Shown here in pieces: positions 17,579 through 26,534 of a stretch of DNA of 52,770 nt. The notes beneath the pieces were generated by a model, which was not told the origin of the DNA, made no database searches, and was given only the letters and a program-made list of their open reading frames with translations. This DNA is from Gammaproteobacteria bacterium (GTDB lineage Bacteria > Pseudomonadota > Gammaproteobacteria > Pseudomonadales > Azotimanducaceae). The stretch's first letter is position 1, and each line of letters opens with the position of its first letter. The translations under genes were made by a program, and so were the position numbers. Location of the stretch: positions 1-52,770 of the forward strand of contig VXYL01000047.1 of assembly GCA_009846005.1 (NCBI GenBank), written 5' to 3'.

Positions 17579-17608
17579 GAGCGCACCTCGAACGAGGTGC
17601 GCTCTTTC
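17579..17608 (+). terminator. Rho-independent terminator after receptor 2
   Basis: A near-perfect stem GAGCGCACCTCG / CGAGGTGCGCTC at 17579-17604, closed by a very short AA-centred loop and followed by TTTCC. It lies 25 bases after the receptor stop codon. The T-run is short, but stem strength and position support termination. Confidence 0.7.
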
Positions 17609-17650
17609 CGTCGCCTGCGCGGATTCCGGGTACTATTCGGCGCAGGACAA

Positions 17651-18454
17651 ATGCGGTCGAGAGCGGTGGGGAACAACCAGTCGACCTTGCTTGCCGGAAT
17701 CCTGACGGTCTGCCTCCCGCACCTGGTCGGATGCGCGACAGAGCAAATTCGAGACCTCGACCATTGGGTCGCTGGCCGTTCCAGCGATTGCAGGGCGTTG
17801 AGCATCAGCTACACCGTCGCCGGCCCTGCGTTGCAGTCGATCCTAGGACCGAACTTTGTGCCGCGACTGGATCCATCGACGGGTCGGGGCATGCTTACCA
17901 TCGAGATGTACCGCTGCGGGGCGGCGCCCGCCGAGACCCGCCCTCACACCCCATATCGGGCCGCGCGTGTCCTCATAGCCTTGGACGATTCTCGGGCGCC
18001 CATCGCTGTGGCGGGCACGGATCGCTGGGACTCGTACGTCCTGCACATCGGTGGTGACGATGAACCGCTGACCCGGTTCATGAAGACCAACGACGTAGCC
18101 GTATTCGCTGGACGCAGTACGCTTGCGTCCTCGTACGGGGCGGACGGAAACACGCTCGTCGGCGGGATTCACTTCGAGAATGGTGCCGTTACCGTGCGGG
18201 CCCCGAGGATCTGCTCCCCTCGTCCGTATGAGGTACGGCGCGCCATGGTGGGTACGGGCCATGCAGCGTTCTCGCTGTTCCTGGGTAGGGAGTCCGGCTT
18301 GGTCTGCAGACTGGAAGATGCGCATGCCGCCATCGAAGGGATTACGCCTTTCGCCGATCTCGGACTTGATCCGGCGACTGCGTCAATGGAATATCGGGAG
18401 GCAGTATCTTGGGATTTCACGATCTGGCGACAAGCCGATCTCGGCCTCAACTGA
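17651..18454 (+). CDS. Putative lipoprotein of unknown function
   Basis: About 267 residues from ATG 17651, chosen because AGGA lies just upstream and the signal peptide then has normal length; the frame is open from 17597, inside the terminator region. The N-terminus ends in LPHLVGCATE, a good lipobox, so an envelope lipoprotein is likely. The mature part has several cysteines (SSDCRALS, MYRCGAAP, RICSPRPY, LVCRLED) and no repeat or catalytic motif that I recognise. An HFENGAVTVRAPRI segment and alternating hydrophobic strands hint at a beta-rich fold. It stands between the receptor 2 terminator and the sigma-factor gene, so it may be a single-gene unit. No function is proposed. Confidence 0.7.
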   Translation: MRSRAVGNNQSTLLAGILTVCLPHLVGCATEQIRDLDHWVAGRSSDCRALSISYTVAGPALQSILGPNFVPRLDPSTGRGMLTIEMYRCGAAPAETRPHTPYRAARVLIALDDSRAPIAVAGTDRWDSYVLHIGGDDEPLTRFMKTNDVAVFAGRSTLASSYGADGNTLVGGIHFENGAVTVRAPRICSPRPYEVRRAMVGTGHAAFSLFLGRESGLVCRLEDAHAAIEGITPFADLGLDPATASMEYREAVSWDFTIWRQADLGLN

Positions 18455-18496
18455 CCGATTTTCCGCCATGGCTGCCCATTGACTTGCGAATCGGTC

Positions 18497-18526
18497 TTGA
18501 GGCACTGAGGATGTTGTCCGTTATAC
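18497..18526 (+). promoter_or_regulatory. Possible promoter of the sigma-factor operon
   Basis: TTGAGG at 18497-18502, an 18-bp spacer and TTATAC at 18521-18526. If used, transcription would start almost at the ATG (18534), giving a very short or absent leader. Weak evidence. Confidence 0.25.
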
Positions 18527-18533
18527 GGGAAGC

Positions 18534-19139
18534 ATGTTGCGGACAGACCGGACATTGACTACGCGCAACACGTCGAACGTTGTCAACTTTCGAAGGAAGG
18601 ATGGGGCGTCAGACGCGCTTCGTCGCATTGCCTTGGAGCACGAACCCGCATTGCGGCGCTTCGTCGGTGCACGCCTGTCCGCACACGCGGACCGTGCCGA
18701 CCAAGAAGATGTCGTACAGGAGACCTTCCTGCGCGTAGCCCGTCAGGAAGGCGTGGAAGAGAAGCTCTCTCGAAGCCTCGACAGCGTCAGGTCGTATCTG
18801 TTCTCGATTGCTACGAACGTCATTAGGGACAACTACAGGAAAGCCGTTACGCGGCAGAAACACGACGACCTGACGAGGCACGTGCCAACAGCGCTCGGTG
18901 TAGAGAATTCGGCCGAAGAGATCGTCTCCACGCAGGAACAGCTAGGGTTCGTCAAAGCGGCCATCATGAAGTTGAGGCCCGATTGCAGAGACGCATTCGT
19001 GCTCAACCGGTTCGAGGGGCTGAGCTACCGAGAGGTCGCCGACACGATGAACGTCTCCGTCAGCATGGTCGAAAAGCACATCATGCGGGCGCTCTCGGAC
19101 ATACGACGACGCGTCGACCAAGGGCTGGTGGATCGGTGA
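18534..19139 (+). CDS. ECF RNA polymerase sigma factor, FecI-like
   Basis: 201 residues. Region 2 is clear (DQEDVVQETFLRVAR, then SVRSYLFSIATNVIRDNYRK, the -10 recognition and melting helices). Region 4 contains LRPDCRDAFVLNRFEGLSYREVA followed by the helix-turn-helix MNVSVSMVEKHIMRALSDIR, matching FecI-type ECF sigma factors. It directs core RNA polymerase to a small set of promoters, normally that of the cognate TonB receptor. It is followed without gap by a FecR-like regulator and then by a TonB receptor carrying an STN domain, the classical arrangement for cell-surface signalling. The 30-residue N-terminus before region 2 is poorly conserved in type, so a later start cannot be excluded. 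Confidence 0.92.
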   Translation: MLRTDRTLTTRNTSNVVNFRRKDGASDALRRIALEHEPALRRFVGARLSAHADRADQEDVVQETFLRVARQEGVEEKLSRSLDSVRSYLFSIATNVIRDNYRKAVTRQKHDDLTRHVPTALGVENSAEEIVSTQEQLGFVKAAIMKLRPDCRDAFVLNRFEGLSYREVADTMNVSVSMVEKHIMRALSDIRRRVDQGLVDR

Positions 19140-19147
19140 AGGAAAAG

Positions 19148-20203
19148 ATGACGGAGCGCGCGGACGACTCGGTGGCGGATTCCTCGAACCAAGCGGAACG
19201 CCGTGCCCAATGGTTCGTCATGCGTCTGTATTCCGGAGACATGACGGCCTCGGATGAGTCGGAACTCTACAGGTGGCTCGCTGAGGATCCTGGCCACCGG
19301 AGGGCCTACGAGCACCTGGTGCAACTGCGGGACGTATCCGGAGACCTGGCCGGTGACAAGGACATCGCGGCCTTGACCCGCAACGCGCTAGGTGCCCGGA
19401 CGCGAACGACATTCGATCGCCGCTGGGTTGTTGGGTTGGCGGCGGCAGTGTTTCTGGTGGCCATCACGGGCTTTTTGGCCAAGGTCCTGGTCACATCCGA
19501 CGGGGCTCAGATCTTCGAAACGGCTCTTGGGGATCGGCAGACCTTCGCGCTGCGGGATGGGTCTAGCGTTACGCTCAACTCGGGCTCGCGCATACTCGTC
19601 GACTTCGATTCCCTGGGAAGGCGCATCCTGCTGGACTTCGGGGAGATCTTCCTCGAGGTTGCGAAGGATCCCGAGCGCACCTTGACCATACGTGCCGGCG
19701 ATCACGTGGTCGCCGCGCTCGGCACGAAATTCAGTGTCCACCTGGCGGGCGATCGATTGGAGATCGCGGTGGCGGCAGGAAGGGTCGCCGTGACCGACGA
19801 CAACATTCGCTACCCGCGTCAGACCGAGTTCCTGGCGAGGTTCGAAGCGGGCAGCCTGATTCTCAACGCGGGTTCCGTGGCCACCTTCGAACAGCATCGG
19901 CAAACCGTCAAGGAAGACAGCATCGAGGAAGTTGAACGGTTGCAGAGTTGGCGTAGCGGCCGGGTGCGTTTCGAGGATCAGCGGCTGATGGAGGTGATCA
20001 GCGAGGTCAATCGCTACAGTCCGGTGAAGGTTCTGATCGAGGACAGCACGATCGCCGACCTGCGGATCAGCGCGGTCCTTAACCTCGATCAGGTCGAAAT
20101 GGCCGGCCAGGTGGAGCTGCTGCTCTCGTCGCTCGAGGACATCCACCCCATCAAGGTGGTTCGTCACCCGGACCGCTTCGTGCTGATCGCCGATCGCAGC
20201 TAG
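19148..20203 (+). CDS. FecR-like anti-sigma/transmembrane regulator
   Basis: About 351 residues from ATG 19148 (AAGGA just upstream); a GTG at 19136 overlapping the sigma-factor stop is an alternative that would imply tight coupling. The N-terminal cytoplasmic domain has the FecR-type helix (AQWFVMRLYSGDMTASDESE ... RWLAEDPGHRRAYE, similar to DUF4880). One membrane helix follows (VVGLAAAVFLVAITGFLAKV), then the periplasmic FecR domain (RQTFALRDGSSVTLNSGSRI ... GEIFLEVAKDPERTLTI), and a C-terminal STN-like segment (MEVISEVNRYSPVKVLIEDS). Such proteins hold or activate the sigma factor in response to the receptor's signalling domain. It lies between the sigma factor and the STN-containing receptor, as expected. 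Confidence 0.92.
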   Translation: MTERADDSVADSSNQAERRAQWFVMRLYSGDMTASDESELYRWLAEDPGHRRAYEHLVQLRDVSGDLAGDKDIAALTRNALGARTRTTFDRRWVVGLAAAVFLVAITGFLAKVLVTSDGAQIFETALGDRQTFALRDGSSVTLNSGSRILVDFDSLGRRILLDFGEIFLEVAKDPERTLTIRAGDHVVAALGTKFSVHLAGDRLEIAVAAGRVAVTDDNIRYPRQTEFLARFEAGSLILNAGSVATFEQHRQTVKEDSIEEVERLQSWRSGRVRFEDQRLMEVISEVNRYSPVKVLIEDSTIADLRISAVLNLDQVEMAGQVELLLSSLEDIHPIKVVRHPDRFVLIADRS

Positions 20204-20247
20204 ATCCCCGATGGCCTTGGCGTTCTCGAGGCGGCGCCATCCTTGCA

Positions 20248-20272
20248 ACGGGACAAGCCCGTCCCCTCGTAC
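20248..20272. repeat. GTAGGGG-family repeat, right half only
   Basis: ACGGGACAAGCCCGTCCCCTCGTAC contains the GGGACAAGCCCGTCCCC hairpin that forms the right half of the full repeats (compare 24851-24877 and 24980-25002). No left half is seen. It lies between the FecR-like gene and the receptor gene. Confidence 0.65.
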
Positions 20273-20380
20273 TCGCCAGACGATATCTCCCATTGAGGAA
20301 CTGATCGTCCCAGCCGTTCTACAACAAAGATGGTTCCCGGGTGGGACACCAATACAGCCGCAGCCTCCAGCAGGACGAAC

Positions 20381-23300
20381 ATGACACGCAATGCCTTGAT
20401 TCCCCATTGGGCGACTCGGTTCGCCGTTCCTTGCGCTCTGTTGGCGTTCGACTTGGCGAACGCCCAGGAAGTCGAATTCGACATCGATCCTCAAGCCACC
20501 GGCCAGACCCTGTTGGAGATAGCGGAGGTCGGTGACGTGCAAATCGTGTTTGTTCCGGATGTCGTGGAGAAGAGTCAATCCCCGGAAGTGCGCGGCAGCC
20601 AATCGGTTCGGTCCGCAATCGAGAGATCACTCGACACGACCGAACTGGTGTACGAGTTCAAAGCCAAGGACTTCGTCGTTGTGAGGCAAGAGCATGCCCC
20701 GGCACCCGAGCCAAGGGCGGTGGTTCGCAACATCCGGGCTGAACCGCTGCTGCTGGCCCAGCTTCAGAGCCCGGAGGAACCCGATGCAGCGTCGGTCCCG
20801 GCGGATTCCGAATCAGAGGGGTCATCCCCTGACCCCGAACCCGGACCGGTGGAGGAAATCGTCGTGACGGGTACCCGGCTGCGCGGCTCGAGTCCCACCT
20901 CGCCGGTGTTGGTGTTCACGATGGGCGACATGGAACGCATGGGGATCGACAGCGTCGAGGGGTTTGTCCGGGCACTACCGCAAAACTACGCAGGACACAC
21001 GCAGACCTCCGCAATCGACAACTCCAGCAGTGTCGGCACGCTCGGCGTTGCGACCGCGAATCTAAGGGGGCTGGGCTCGGATGGCACATTGGTGCTGATA
21101 AACGGTCGCCGGACCGCGTCAACCCCGACGATCCAGGGTTCGAACATCAATCTCAACTCGATTCCGTTCTCCGCCATCGAACGCGTCGAGGTGCTCACCG
21201 ACGGTGCCGCCGCGATCTACGGCGGCGATGCGGTTGCCGGCGTCATCAACTTCATCTTGAGGCAAGGCTATGACGCCGAGGAAAAACTCGCCCTGCGCTA
21301 CACCAGTGGCGCCCATGGCGGCGATTCGGTGCTGATCAGCCCAACCTTCGGCGTAGGCTGGGGATCGGGGTCCTTAAGCGGCAGCCTTCGGATCGAGTCG
21401 ATTGATCCGGTTGTTGCCGCAGAGACGGGCTTTACGACGCTCGACTACACCGCCCGCGGCGGATCGGACCAGAGATCGCAACCGGGGCCTTTCCATCCCC
21501 TGATCATAAGAAACGCGCTGACCTATCAGCCGCTCGGCGGCGTCGATCCCTCGAGAGACGGGACGGTGCCGGTGACGCTCGCGGACATTTCCATGGCGAA
21601 TCTCGCGCCATGGGATTCCGTTCCCGAGCACCTGACCGACGAGCGGGAGTCAACAACGGCTTTCTTATCCATGGAGCAGGAGCTGGGCGAGTTCATCGAC
21701 GGCTACATGGAGTTCAACTACGCGAGCTACGAGAGCTACGCCGAGCGCGGCGGGATTTTCGCCAGGAATGCCCTCGTTCCCCCGAGCAACGCGTTCAACA
21801 ATACCGGCGTGCCCCTGCTCGCGGGTTATCGCTTCCAGACCGAAACGGATAGGGGCTTGATCGAGCCTTCCACGAATCAGTCCGCGACCGACAGCTACGG
21901 GGTGGTGCTCGGCGCCACCGCCGAACTGCCGTTCAGAAACTGGCAAGTCGATGCCTTCGTCAAGTACGCCGAGGAGGAAGCTTGGATTCGCGCGTTCGAC
22001 GGGCCTGGCGCGACCGAACTCGCAGCGCGTCTAGCCGACTCGAACCCGGCAACCGCATTGAATCTCTTCGGCGACGGCTCGCAACAGACCGAAGCGGCCG
22101 TCGCCAACCTGTTCGAGGTCTCCACGCATCCCTGGTCGCTGCCGACAACCGACACAAACGACACCATGCAGTATTCGACCTCTGCGAACGGCAATCTGTT
22201 CTCGCTGCCGTGGGGGAACATCGCGGGCGTGCTTGGATACGACTACCGAAAAGACTCCCGAACGTTCTCCGGATATCTCGCAACCACATTGCTGGAGACG
22301 TCACCGGAGCGGGAGGTCAACGCGGTCTATTCGGAGGTCATGATCCCGATCGTCGGCGACGGCAACTCCATACCGGGGGTACATTCCTTGGAACTCAGGG
22401 CGGCGGCCCGATGGGAGGAATACGCCATCAACGGGCCGTTCGGGGGCGTCGGCAGCCGCAACGAGGAGCGGACGTTCGCCGAAACCTCGCCGTCCGTTGG
22501 CATCGCCTGGCATCTCACGCCCGGCCTCAAGATCCGGGCAAACGTCGGAGATACCTTCAAGGCGCCGCGACTCGACCAGCTCTTCGGAGCCCCGGACCCG
22601 AGGGTTACCTTCTTCTCCACCATCATCCCGGGGATACTCGCCGGCGCCGGCGTCCTGGCCGACCCGGAAACAGGTTCGCCCTTCGGCGTCTATCCGACGA
22701 ACTTTGGTGGCAACCCCGACCTCAAGCCGGAAGTCTCGGACACCCTGACCGTCGGATTCGATTTCAACCCCGAGGGTGTCCTCGCCGGCTTGCGCATCTC
22801 GGCCACCTATTCGGAAATAGATACCCAGCAGGTGGTCTCATCGTCCACGAACGTGCTGTTCGATGTTCCGGAGGAGTTCGTAGGGATCGCGGCTGGACGT
22901 GACGCAAGCGGCAACATCGTTCAATGGAACCTATTCCCGGTGAACTTCTCCCTGGAGACGGCCCGGGCGGCGGATCTCGACATGAGCTACGACTTCGACC
23001 CCGACTGGGGCCAGGTCCAGGTTGGGGTTTCCGGCACCTACACCTACGAGCGCAGCGTGACATTTCTGCCCGGCGGCGAGGCCGTTGAGTCGCAGGAGAC
23101 CATGTACGGTCCAGACCGGGTGAAGTATCGAGCCTGGTTCGCCTGGAACGACGGCCCTTGGGCAGCAACGCTCAACATGAACCATTCGAGCAGCTACGAA
23201 AACACCATCTCAAGGGTGCAGGATCGCGTCGACGAATACACCTGGTTCGATCTGACCGGGAGCTACGAATTCGATGACGGCTGGCGCCTCGATGGAGGCA

Positions 23301-23425
23301 TTCGAAACCTTACGGACGCGGACTTCCCGTTTGTCGATCAGCGCCAGCCGTTCGACCCGCGACGCGTGGACATCATGGGGCGTACGAGCTACCTCGAGGT
23401 GTCAAAGTCCCTTGACTTGCTGTGA
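20381..23425 (+). CDS. TonB-dependent transducer-type receptor with N-terminal STN domain
   Basis: About 1014 residues from ATG 20381, which has AGGA six bases upstream; a GTG-led frame reaches 20330. The signal peptide (CALLAFDLANAQ) is followed by a secretin/TonB short N-terminal (STN) domain, from VEFDIDPQATGQTLLEIAEV to about residue 100, an acidic Pro-rich linker, the plug (EEIVVTGTRLRGSSPTSPV, then AIERVEVLTDGAAAIYGGDA) and a long barrel ending in YLEVSKSLDLL. The STN domain is the signalling module that contacts FecR-type proteins in the periplasm, so ligand binding probably switches on the upstream sigma factor. Unlike receptors 1 and 2, it has almost no cysteines outside the signal peptide. 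The ligand is unknown; the plug sequence resembles receptors for organic nutrients as much as for siderophores. Confidence 0.93.
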   Translation: MTRNALIPHWATRFAVPCALLAFDLANAQEVEFDIDPQATGQTLLEIAEVGDVQIVFVPDVVEKSQSPEVRGSQSVRSAIERSLDTTELVYEFKAKDFVVVRQEHAPAPEPRAVVRNIRAEPLLLAQLQSPEEPDAASVPADSESEGSSPDPEPGPVEEIVVTGTRLRGSSPTSPVLVFTMGDMERMGIDSVEGFVRALPQNYAGHTQTSAIDNSSSVGTLGVATANLRGLGSDGTLVLINGRRTASTPTIQGSNINLNSIPFSAIERVEVLTDGAAAIYGGDAVAGVINFILRQGYDAEEKLALRYTSGAHGGDSVLISPTFGVGWGSGSLSGSLRIESIDPVVAAETGFTTLDYTARGGSDQRSQPGPFHPLIIRNALTYQPLGGVDPSRDGTVPVTLADISMANLAPWDSVPEHLTDERESTTAFLSMEQELGEFIDGYMEFNYASYESYAERGGIFARNALVPPSNAFNNTGVPLLAGYRFQTETDRGLIEPSTNQSATDSYGVVLGATAELPFRNWQVDAFVKYAEEEAWIRAFDGPGATELAARLADSNPATALNLFGDGSQQTEAAVANLFEVSTHPWSLPTTDTNDTMQYSTSANGNLFSLPWGNIAGVLGYDYRKDSRTFSGYLATTLLETSPEREVNAVYSEVMIPIVGDGNSIPGVHSLELRAAARWEEYAINGPFGGVGSRNEERTFAETSPSVGIAWHLTPGLKIRANVGDTFKAPRLDQLFGAPDPRVTFFSTIIPGILAGAGVLADPETGSPFGVYPTNFGGNPDLKPEVSDTLTVGFDFNPEGVLAGLRISATYSEIDTQQVVSSSTNVLFDVPEEFVGIAAGRDASGNIVQWNLFPVNFSLETARAADLDMSYDFDPDWGQVQVGVSGTYTYERSVTFLPGGEAVESQETMYGPDRVKYRAWFAWNDGPWAATLNMNHSSSYENTISRVQDRVDEYTWFDLTGSYEFDDGWRLDGGIRNLTDADFPFVDQRQPFDPRRVDIMGRTSYLEVSKSLDLL

Positions 23426-23432
23426 GGTCGAC

Positions 23433-24779
23433 ATGAATGAACCGACATACCGCACAAGAGTGGTGACGAGCTTGGCAAGGGCCTGTTCCGTGGTCGGGCT
23501 TCTGGCGTTGTACGCTTGCAGCGATTCGGCGATCGTGGAGGATGAGCCCCCTGCCAGCCATGCGGAGCCTGGCATGGCGTTCTTCCATGGCAGCTTCGAC
23601 GATGCGGTGGCAGAAGCCCGGGAACAGGGCAAGAAGGTGTTTCTGGACGTCTACACGGACTGGTGCGGACCGTGCATCGTCATGCAGGAGACCGTCTTTC
23701 CACTGCCGGAAGTTGGCGAGTACTTCAACGCCCGATTCGTGAACTACAAACTGGATGCCGAGGACGAATCCATCGGGGGTCCGGAAATCGCCGCGCGCTA
23801 CGAGGTGAAGGCGTATCCCACCTACCTGATTCTCGACAACAAAGGTGCGGAGATCGGTCGCGCGACGAGCGGCATGTCCGGCGATCAATTCGTCGCCTTG
23901 TTCAGCCGGATGCTGGGTGAGACCGAGTCGCAGTTCGAGACGATAAAGGCGCGCTTCGACTCGGGCGAGAGATCGCCGGAGTTCGTGCAGGAATACCTGG
24001 ACGCGGCCATTGTCGATCAGAGCATGGGCAGTGATTTCGACTTCCAGCGATTTGCAGAGCTGAAGAAGGTTGCCGGCGACTACTTCGCGAGTCGGGATCA
24101 TTCCGTCCTGGTCAACGAAACCGATGCTCGGCTCATAACGACCTACTGGGACAAGACACCGAGGGGTGATTCACTGGTCGAATTCGTGATCGACAACTAC
24201 GATGAATTCGTTTCGGTCTCGTCTGACGCGGCGATGAGCCAGTTTGTTCTCGGTGCGACTTGGTACGCGGGGCTGGCTGCTGCTGAACTCGGAGACGGAA
24301 GCTATGAGGCTCTCCTCGAGGAACTCGGCGAAGAGCCGCTGTCCAAGGCCGTCGCCTATGATCTGGCACGGGACCCCGCCAGCGTTCTCGATCCCGTCCG
24401 AATGCACAGCGTGTTTCAGATGCGGGACCTTGTCGCGAGCGAGAATTGGGGCGGGGTGGCGAGCGAATGGGCGCGTCGCATCGCGGACGCGGGAGCTACG
24501 GCGGACGCGCGGACGTACAATGGCGCGGCCAGAGACTTGGCGGGCTCACCCGAGGCTGCACATCAAGCCCTTGCGCTCGAATACTATTCCAAAGCCTACG
24601 AACTGGATTCTTCGGACGCCTTGGTCGCGGCTTCCTACGGGGCACAGTTGCGTCGCGCCGGTCAAGACGAGCTCGCGGAGCAACTGATGGAGGAATTCCG
24701 AGCGTCCTTGGGGGACTCTGCTGAAGACCAGCGCCAACTCGAGCTCTTCAACAGATTGAATCCTCAAACCTCGGACTAG
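23433..24779 (+). CDS. Thioredoxin-fold lipoprotein
   Basis: About 448 residues from ATG 23433, eight bases after the receptor stop with GAGG upstream. The signal peptide ends in LALYAC (probable lipid Cys29). A thioredoxin-like domain follows (about 48-170): FLDVYTDWCGPCIVM with the redox WCGPC at residues 77-81 and a cis-Pro region AYPTYLIL. The remaining 270 residues are helical with TPR-like C-terminal parts (ALEYYSKAYELDSSDALVAA). It should act as a periplasmic disulfide reductase, isomerase or chaperone. Its place directly after the STN receptor suggests a role in folding or maintaining it, or in handling its ligand. That receptor is nearly cysteine-free, while receptors 1 and 2 upstream are cysteine-rich, so the real client may be elsewhere. 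Confidence 0.87.
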   Translation: MNEPTYRTRVVTSLARACSVVGLLALYACSDSAIVEDEPPASHAEPGMAFFHGSFDDAVAEAREQGKKVFLDVYTDWCGPCIVMQETVFPLPEVGEYFNARFVNYKLDAEDESIGGPEIAARYEVKAYPTYLILDNKGAEIGRATSGMSGDQFVALFSRMLGETESQFETIKARFDSGERSPEFVQEYLDAAIVDQSMGSDFDFQRFAELKKVAGDYFASRDHSVLVNETDARLITTYWDKTPRGDSLVEFVIDNYDEFVSVSSDAAMSQFVLGATWYAGLAAAELGDGSYEALLEELGEEPLSKAVAYDLARDPASVLDPVRMHSVFQMRDLVASENWGGVASEWARRIADAGATADARTYNGAARDLAGSPEAAHQALALEYYSKAYELDSSDALVAASYGAQLRRAGQDELAEQLMEEFRASLGDSAEDQRQLELFNRLNPQTSD

Positions 24780-24797
24780 CGTTCTTGAGCAAAGTTC

Positions 24798-24877
24798 GTA
24801 GGGGCGGGGCTTGTCTCCGCCCGCATCCGGGCGTTGTTGTTGCTGCCGAAACGGGACGGGACAAGCCCGTCCCCTAC
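24798..24877. repeat. GTAGGGG-family repeat, full copy
   Basis: Runs from GTAGGGGCGGGGCTTGTC to ACAAGCCCGTCCCCTAC, so the ends form an imperfect inverted repeat. The middle holds CCGCCCGCATCCGGGCG and a GTTGTTGTTGCTGCCG stretch shared with the adjacent copy. It is first of a tandem pair between the thioredoxin-like gene and the hydrolase gene. Confidence 0.85.
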
Positions 24878-24904
24878 GAAATGCCCCGACACGCGGCAAA
24901 ACCG

Positions 24905-25002
24905 CGTGGGGGCGGGGCTATCGCGCCCGAAGGGCGCGCCCCCGCCCGCATCGGGCGTGGTTGTTGCTGCGGAAACGGGGACGGGACAAGCCCGTCCCCT
25001 AC
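24905..25002. repeat. GTAGGGG-family repeat, full copy supplying a stop codon
   Basis: GTGGGGGCGGGG... to ...GGGACAAGCCCGTCCCCTAC. Same organisation as 24798-24877, with an added hairpin CGCGCCCGAAGGGCGCG. Its outermost bases CTA (24999-25001) are, on the minus strand, the TAG that ends the hydrolase gene. Confidence 0.85.
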
Positions 25003-26435
25003 GCCGTGGCTCGGTGCCCAAACCATGACTGCAGCTTGCGAGAGGCTTCCTCGACTCGGCTGCGGTAGCGGGGATCGGAGGCGAGATTGAACGATTCCCC
25101 GGGATCGTCGGCAAGATCGAAAAAGACGTCCGGCAATGCGGGGAAGTGCACGTATTTGCTGTTTTCGTCCCGGACCACCGCAAGCCTGCTTTCCCCGGTG
25201 GACACCCTGAGAGCGTCCCCGGCCTGGAAGTAGCTGAAGTCGAACTCCCAATGCGCTTCGGTGCGCCAATGGTCGCCAAGGTTACCGCTCGTCGTGGCGG
25301 GAAGCAGCGATGCACCGCGGCATTGCTCCGGAATCTCCACACCGAGCCAGTCGAGCAGGGTGGGCGTGATGTCGACCCCTTCCGTGAAGGCGTTGATGCG
25401 CTGCCCACGGTGTTGTCGGGCCTCCGGCGCGGGATTGAACACGATCATGGGCACGTGGAACGACTCGTCGAAGTAGCCGAACTTGCCAATCAGCCAATGG
25501 TCCCCGATCTGCTCGCCGTGATCGGACGTGAATACGACAAGGGTGTCGTTCCAGGCGCCCGACCGTTTCAATTCGTCGAAGAGACGACCTAGGTTGTGGT
25601 CGACTTCGGTCATCAAGCCGTAGTAGCTGGATTGCCATTGTCGCCGACTCGCATCGTCCCGGGACAGGCGCTGGTATTTCCGATTCAAGGCATAGGCCAG
25701 AAACGGGTGCTGCTTCGCTTCATTGTCGGGATCGGCTGCACGGTTCGGGAACGGCAGGTCGCCCGGAGGATACATTCGATTGTAGGGCTCGGGCGCCGTC
25801 CACGGCGGATGCGGTCGTAGTAGCGATAGGTGCACGCACCATCCGGATCGATCGCGGATGTAGTCGAGAACGTTCTCGACCATGAAGTAGGTGTCGTGGA
25901 GTTCGGCCGGCACCTCGAGTGCCGGAGCGATGTCGTTGCGTTCGTCCGTGTCTGAACGCGGTCTCGTCTTCCGGTAGAGATCCGCGGGCGTATCCGGGGC
26001 GGGATACCCCTTGGCGACTAGCCAATCGACCCATTCGAGTGGTTCCCAGATATCCTTGCCGAGTTGAACAAGGGGGGCGAGCCCCGGCAGGACGCCGTCC
26101 GGATAGGAATCCTGCTGGCCTTCATCCAGAGTCGTATCGGTATAGCCGAACAGAACGGGGTCGTGACCGGCACGGCGTGCTTCGAGCGCCCAATTGGTGT
26201 ACCGGGCCGAGAGCGGTACGTGGTTGAAGGTGACGCCATGCTCATGCTGGTAGACACCGGTGTGGATGCTGGCCCGCGAGGGCCCGCAGGGGGCGGTGTT
26301 GGCGAAATGGTTGGTGAACAGGACACCGTGCGCCGCCAACGCGTCCAGGTTGGGCGTCTGGACGAAGTGCCCGAGGCACGACAGGCACTCGCCCCGCCAT
26401 TGGTCGGCGGTTATGAAGAGGACGTTTCTAGCCAC
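24999..26435 (-). CDS. Sulfatase-superfamily hydrolase resembling phosphonate monoester hydrolase
   Basis: 478 residues from GTG 26435. Alkaline-phosphatase/sulfatase fold: metal ligand Asp11 in FITADQWRGE, and the formylglycine motif CGPSR with Cys50 (consensus CxPSR), expected to be oxidised by a formylglycine-generating enzyme encoded elsewhere. FTSDHGEQIGDHWLIGKFG supplies further metal and substrate residues, and the C-terminal KYVHFPALPDVFFDLADDPG is typical. From memory, the overall pattern (VDQWR, TAPCGPSRAS, SLLRPHPPW, YVHF.ALP) matches the Rhizobium/Burkholderia phosphonate monoester hydrolase/phosphodiesterase group better than classical arylsulfatases. No signal peptide, so probably cytoplasmic. 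It is last in a minus-strand cluster with a PhyH dioxygenase. Substrate could be a phosphonate or phosphate ester, or a sulfate ester. Confidence 0.88.
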   Translation of the reverse strand: MARNVLFITADQWRGECLSCLGHFVQTPNLDALAAHGVLFTNHFANTAPCGPSRASIHTGVYQHEHGVTFNHVPLSARYTNWALEARRAGHDPVLFGYTDTTLDEGQQDSYPDGVLPGLAPLVQLGKDIWEPLEWVDWLVAKGYPAPDTPADLYRKTRPRSDTDERNDIAPALEVPAELHDTYFMVENVLDYIRDRSGWCVHLSLLRPHPPWTAPEPYNRMYPPGDLPFPNRAADPDNEAKQHPFLAYALNRKYQRLSRDDASRRQWQSSYYGLMTEVDHNLGRLFDELKRSGAWNDTLVVFTSDHGEQIGDHWLIGKFGYFDESFHVPMIVFNPAPEARQHRGQRINAFTEGVDITPTLLDWLGVEIPEQCRGASLLPATTSGNLGDHWRTEAHWEFDFSYFQAGDALRVSTGESRLAVVRDENSKYVHFPALPDVFFDLADDPGESFNLASDPRYRSRVEEASRKLQSWFGHRATA

Positions 26436-26534
26436 GACCAGTCGAACCCAAGCATGTGACGACCGAAGGGCCGACCCTGACGCACAATAGCGCGGTCGCC
26501 GGCGTCGGCACTAGGGAGGTCGGTTCGTTCGGGT

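Noticed and set aside
18983-19147. Upstream extension of the FecR-like frame
   Set aside because: It lies inside the sigma-factor gene in another frame; ATG 19148 with AAGGA, or GTG 19136, is the sensible start.
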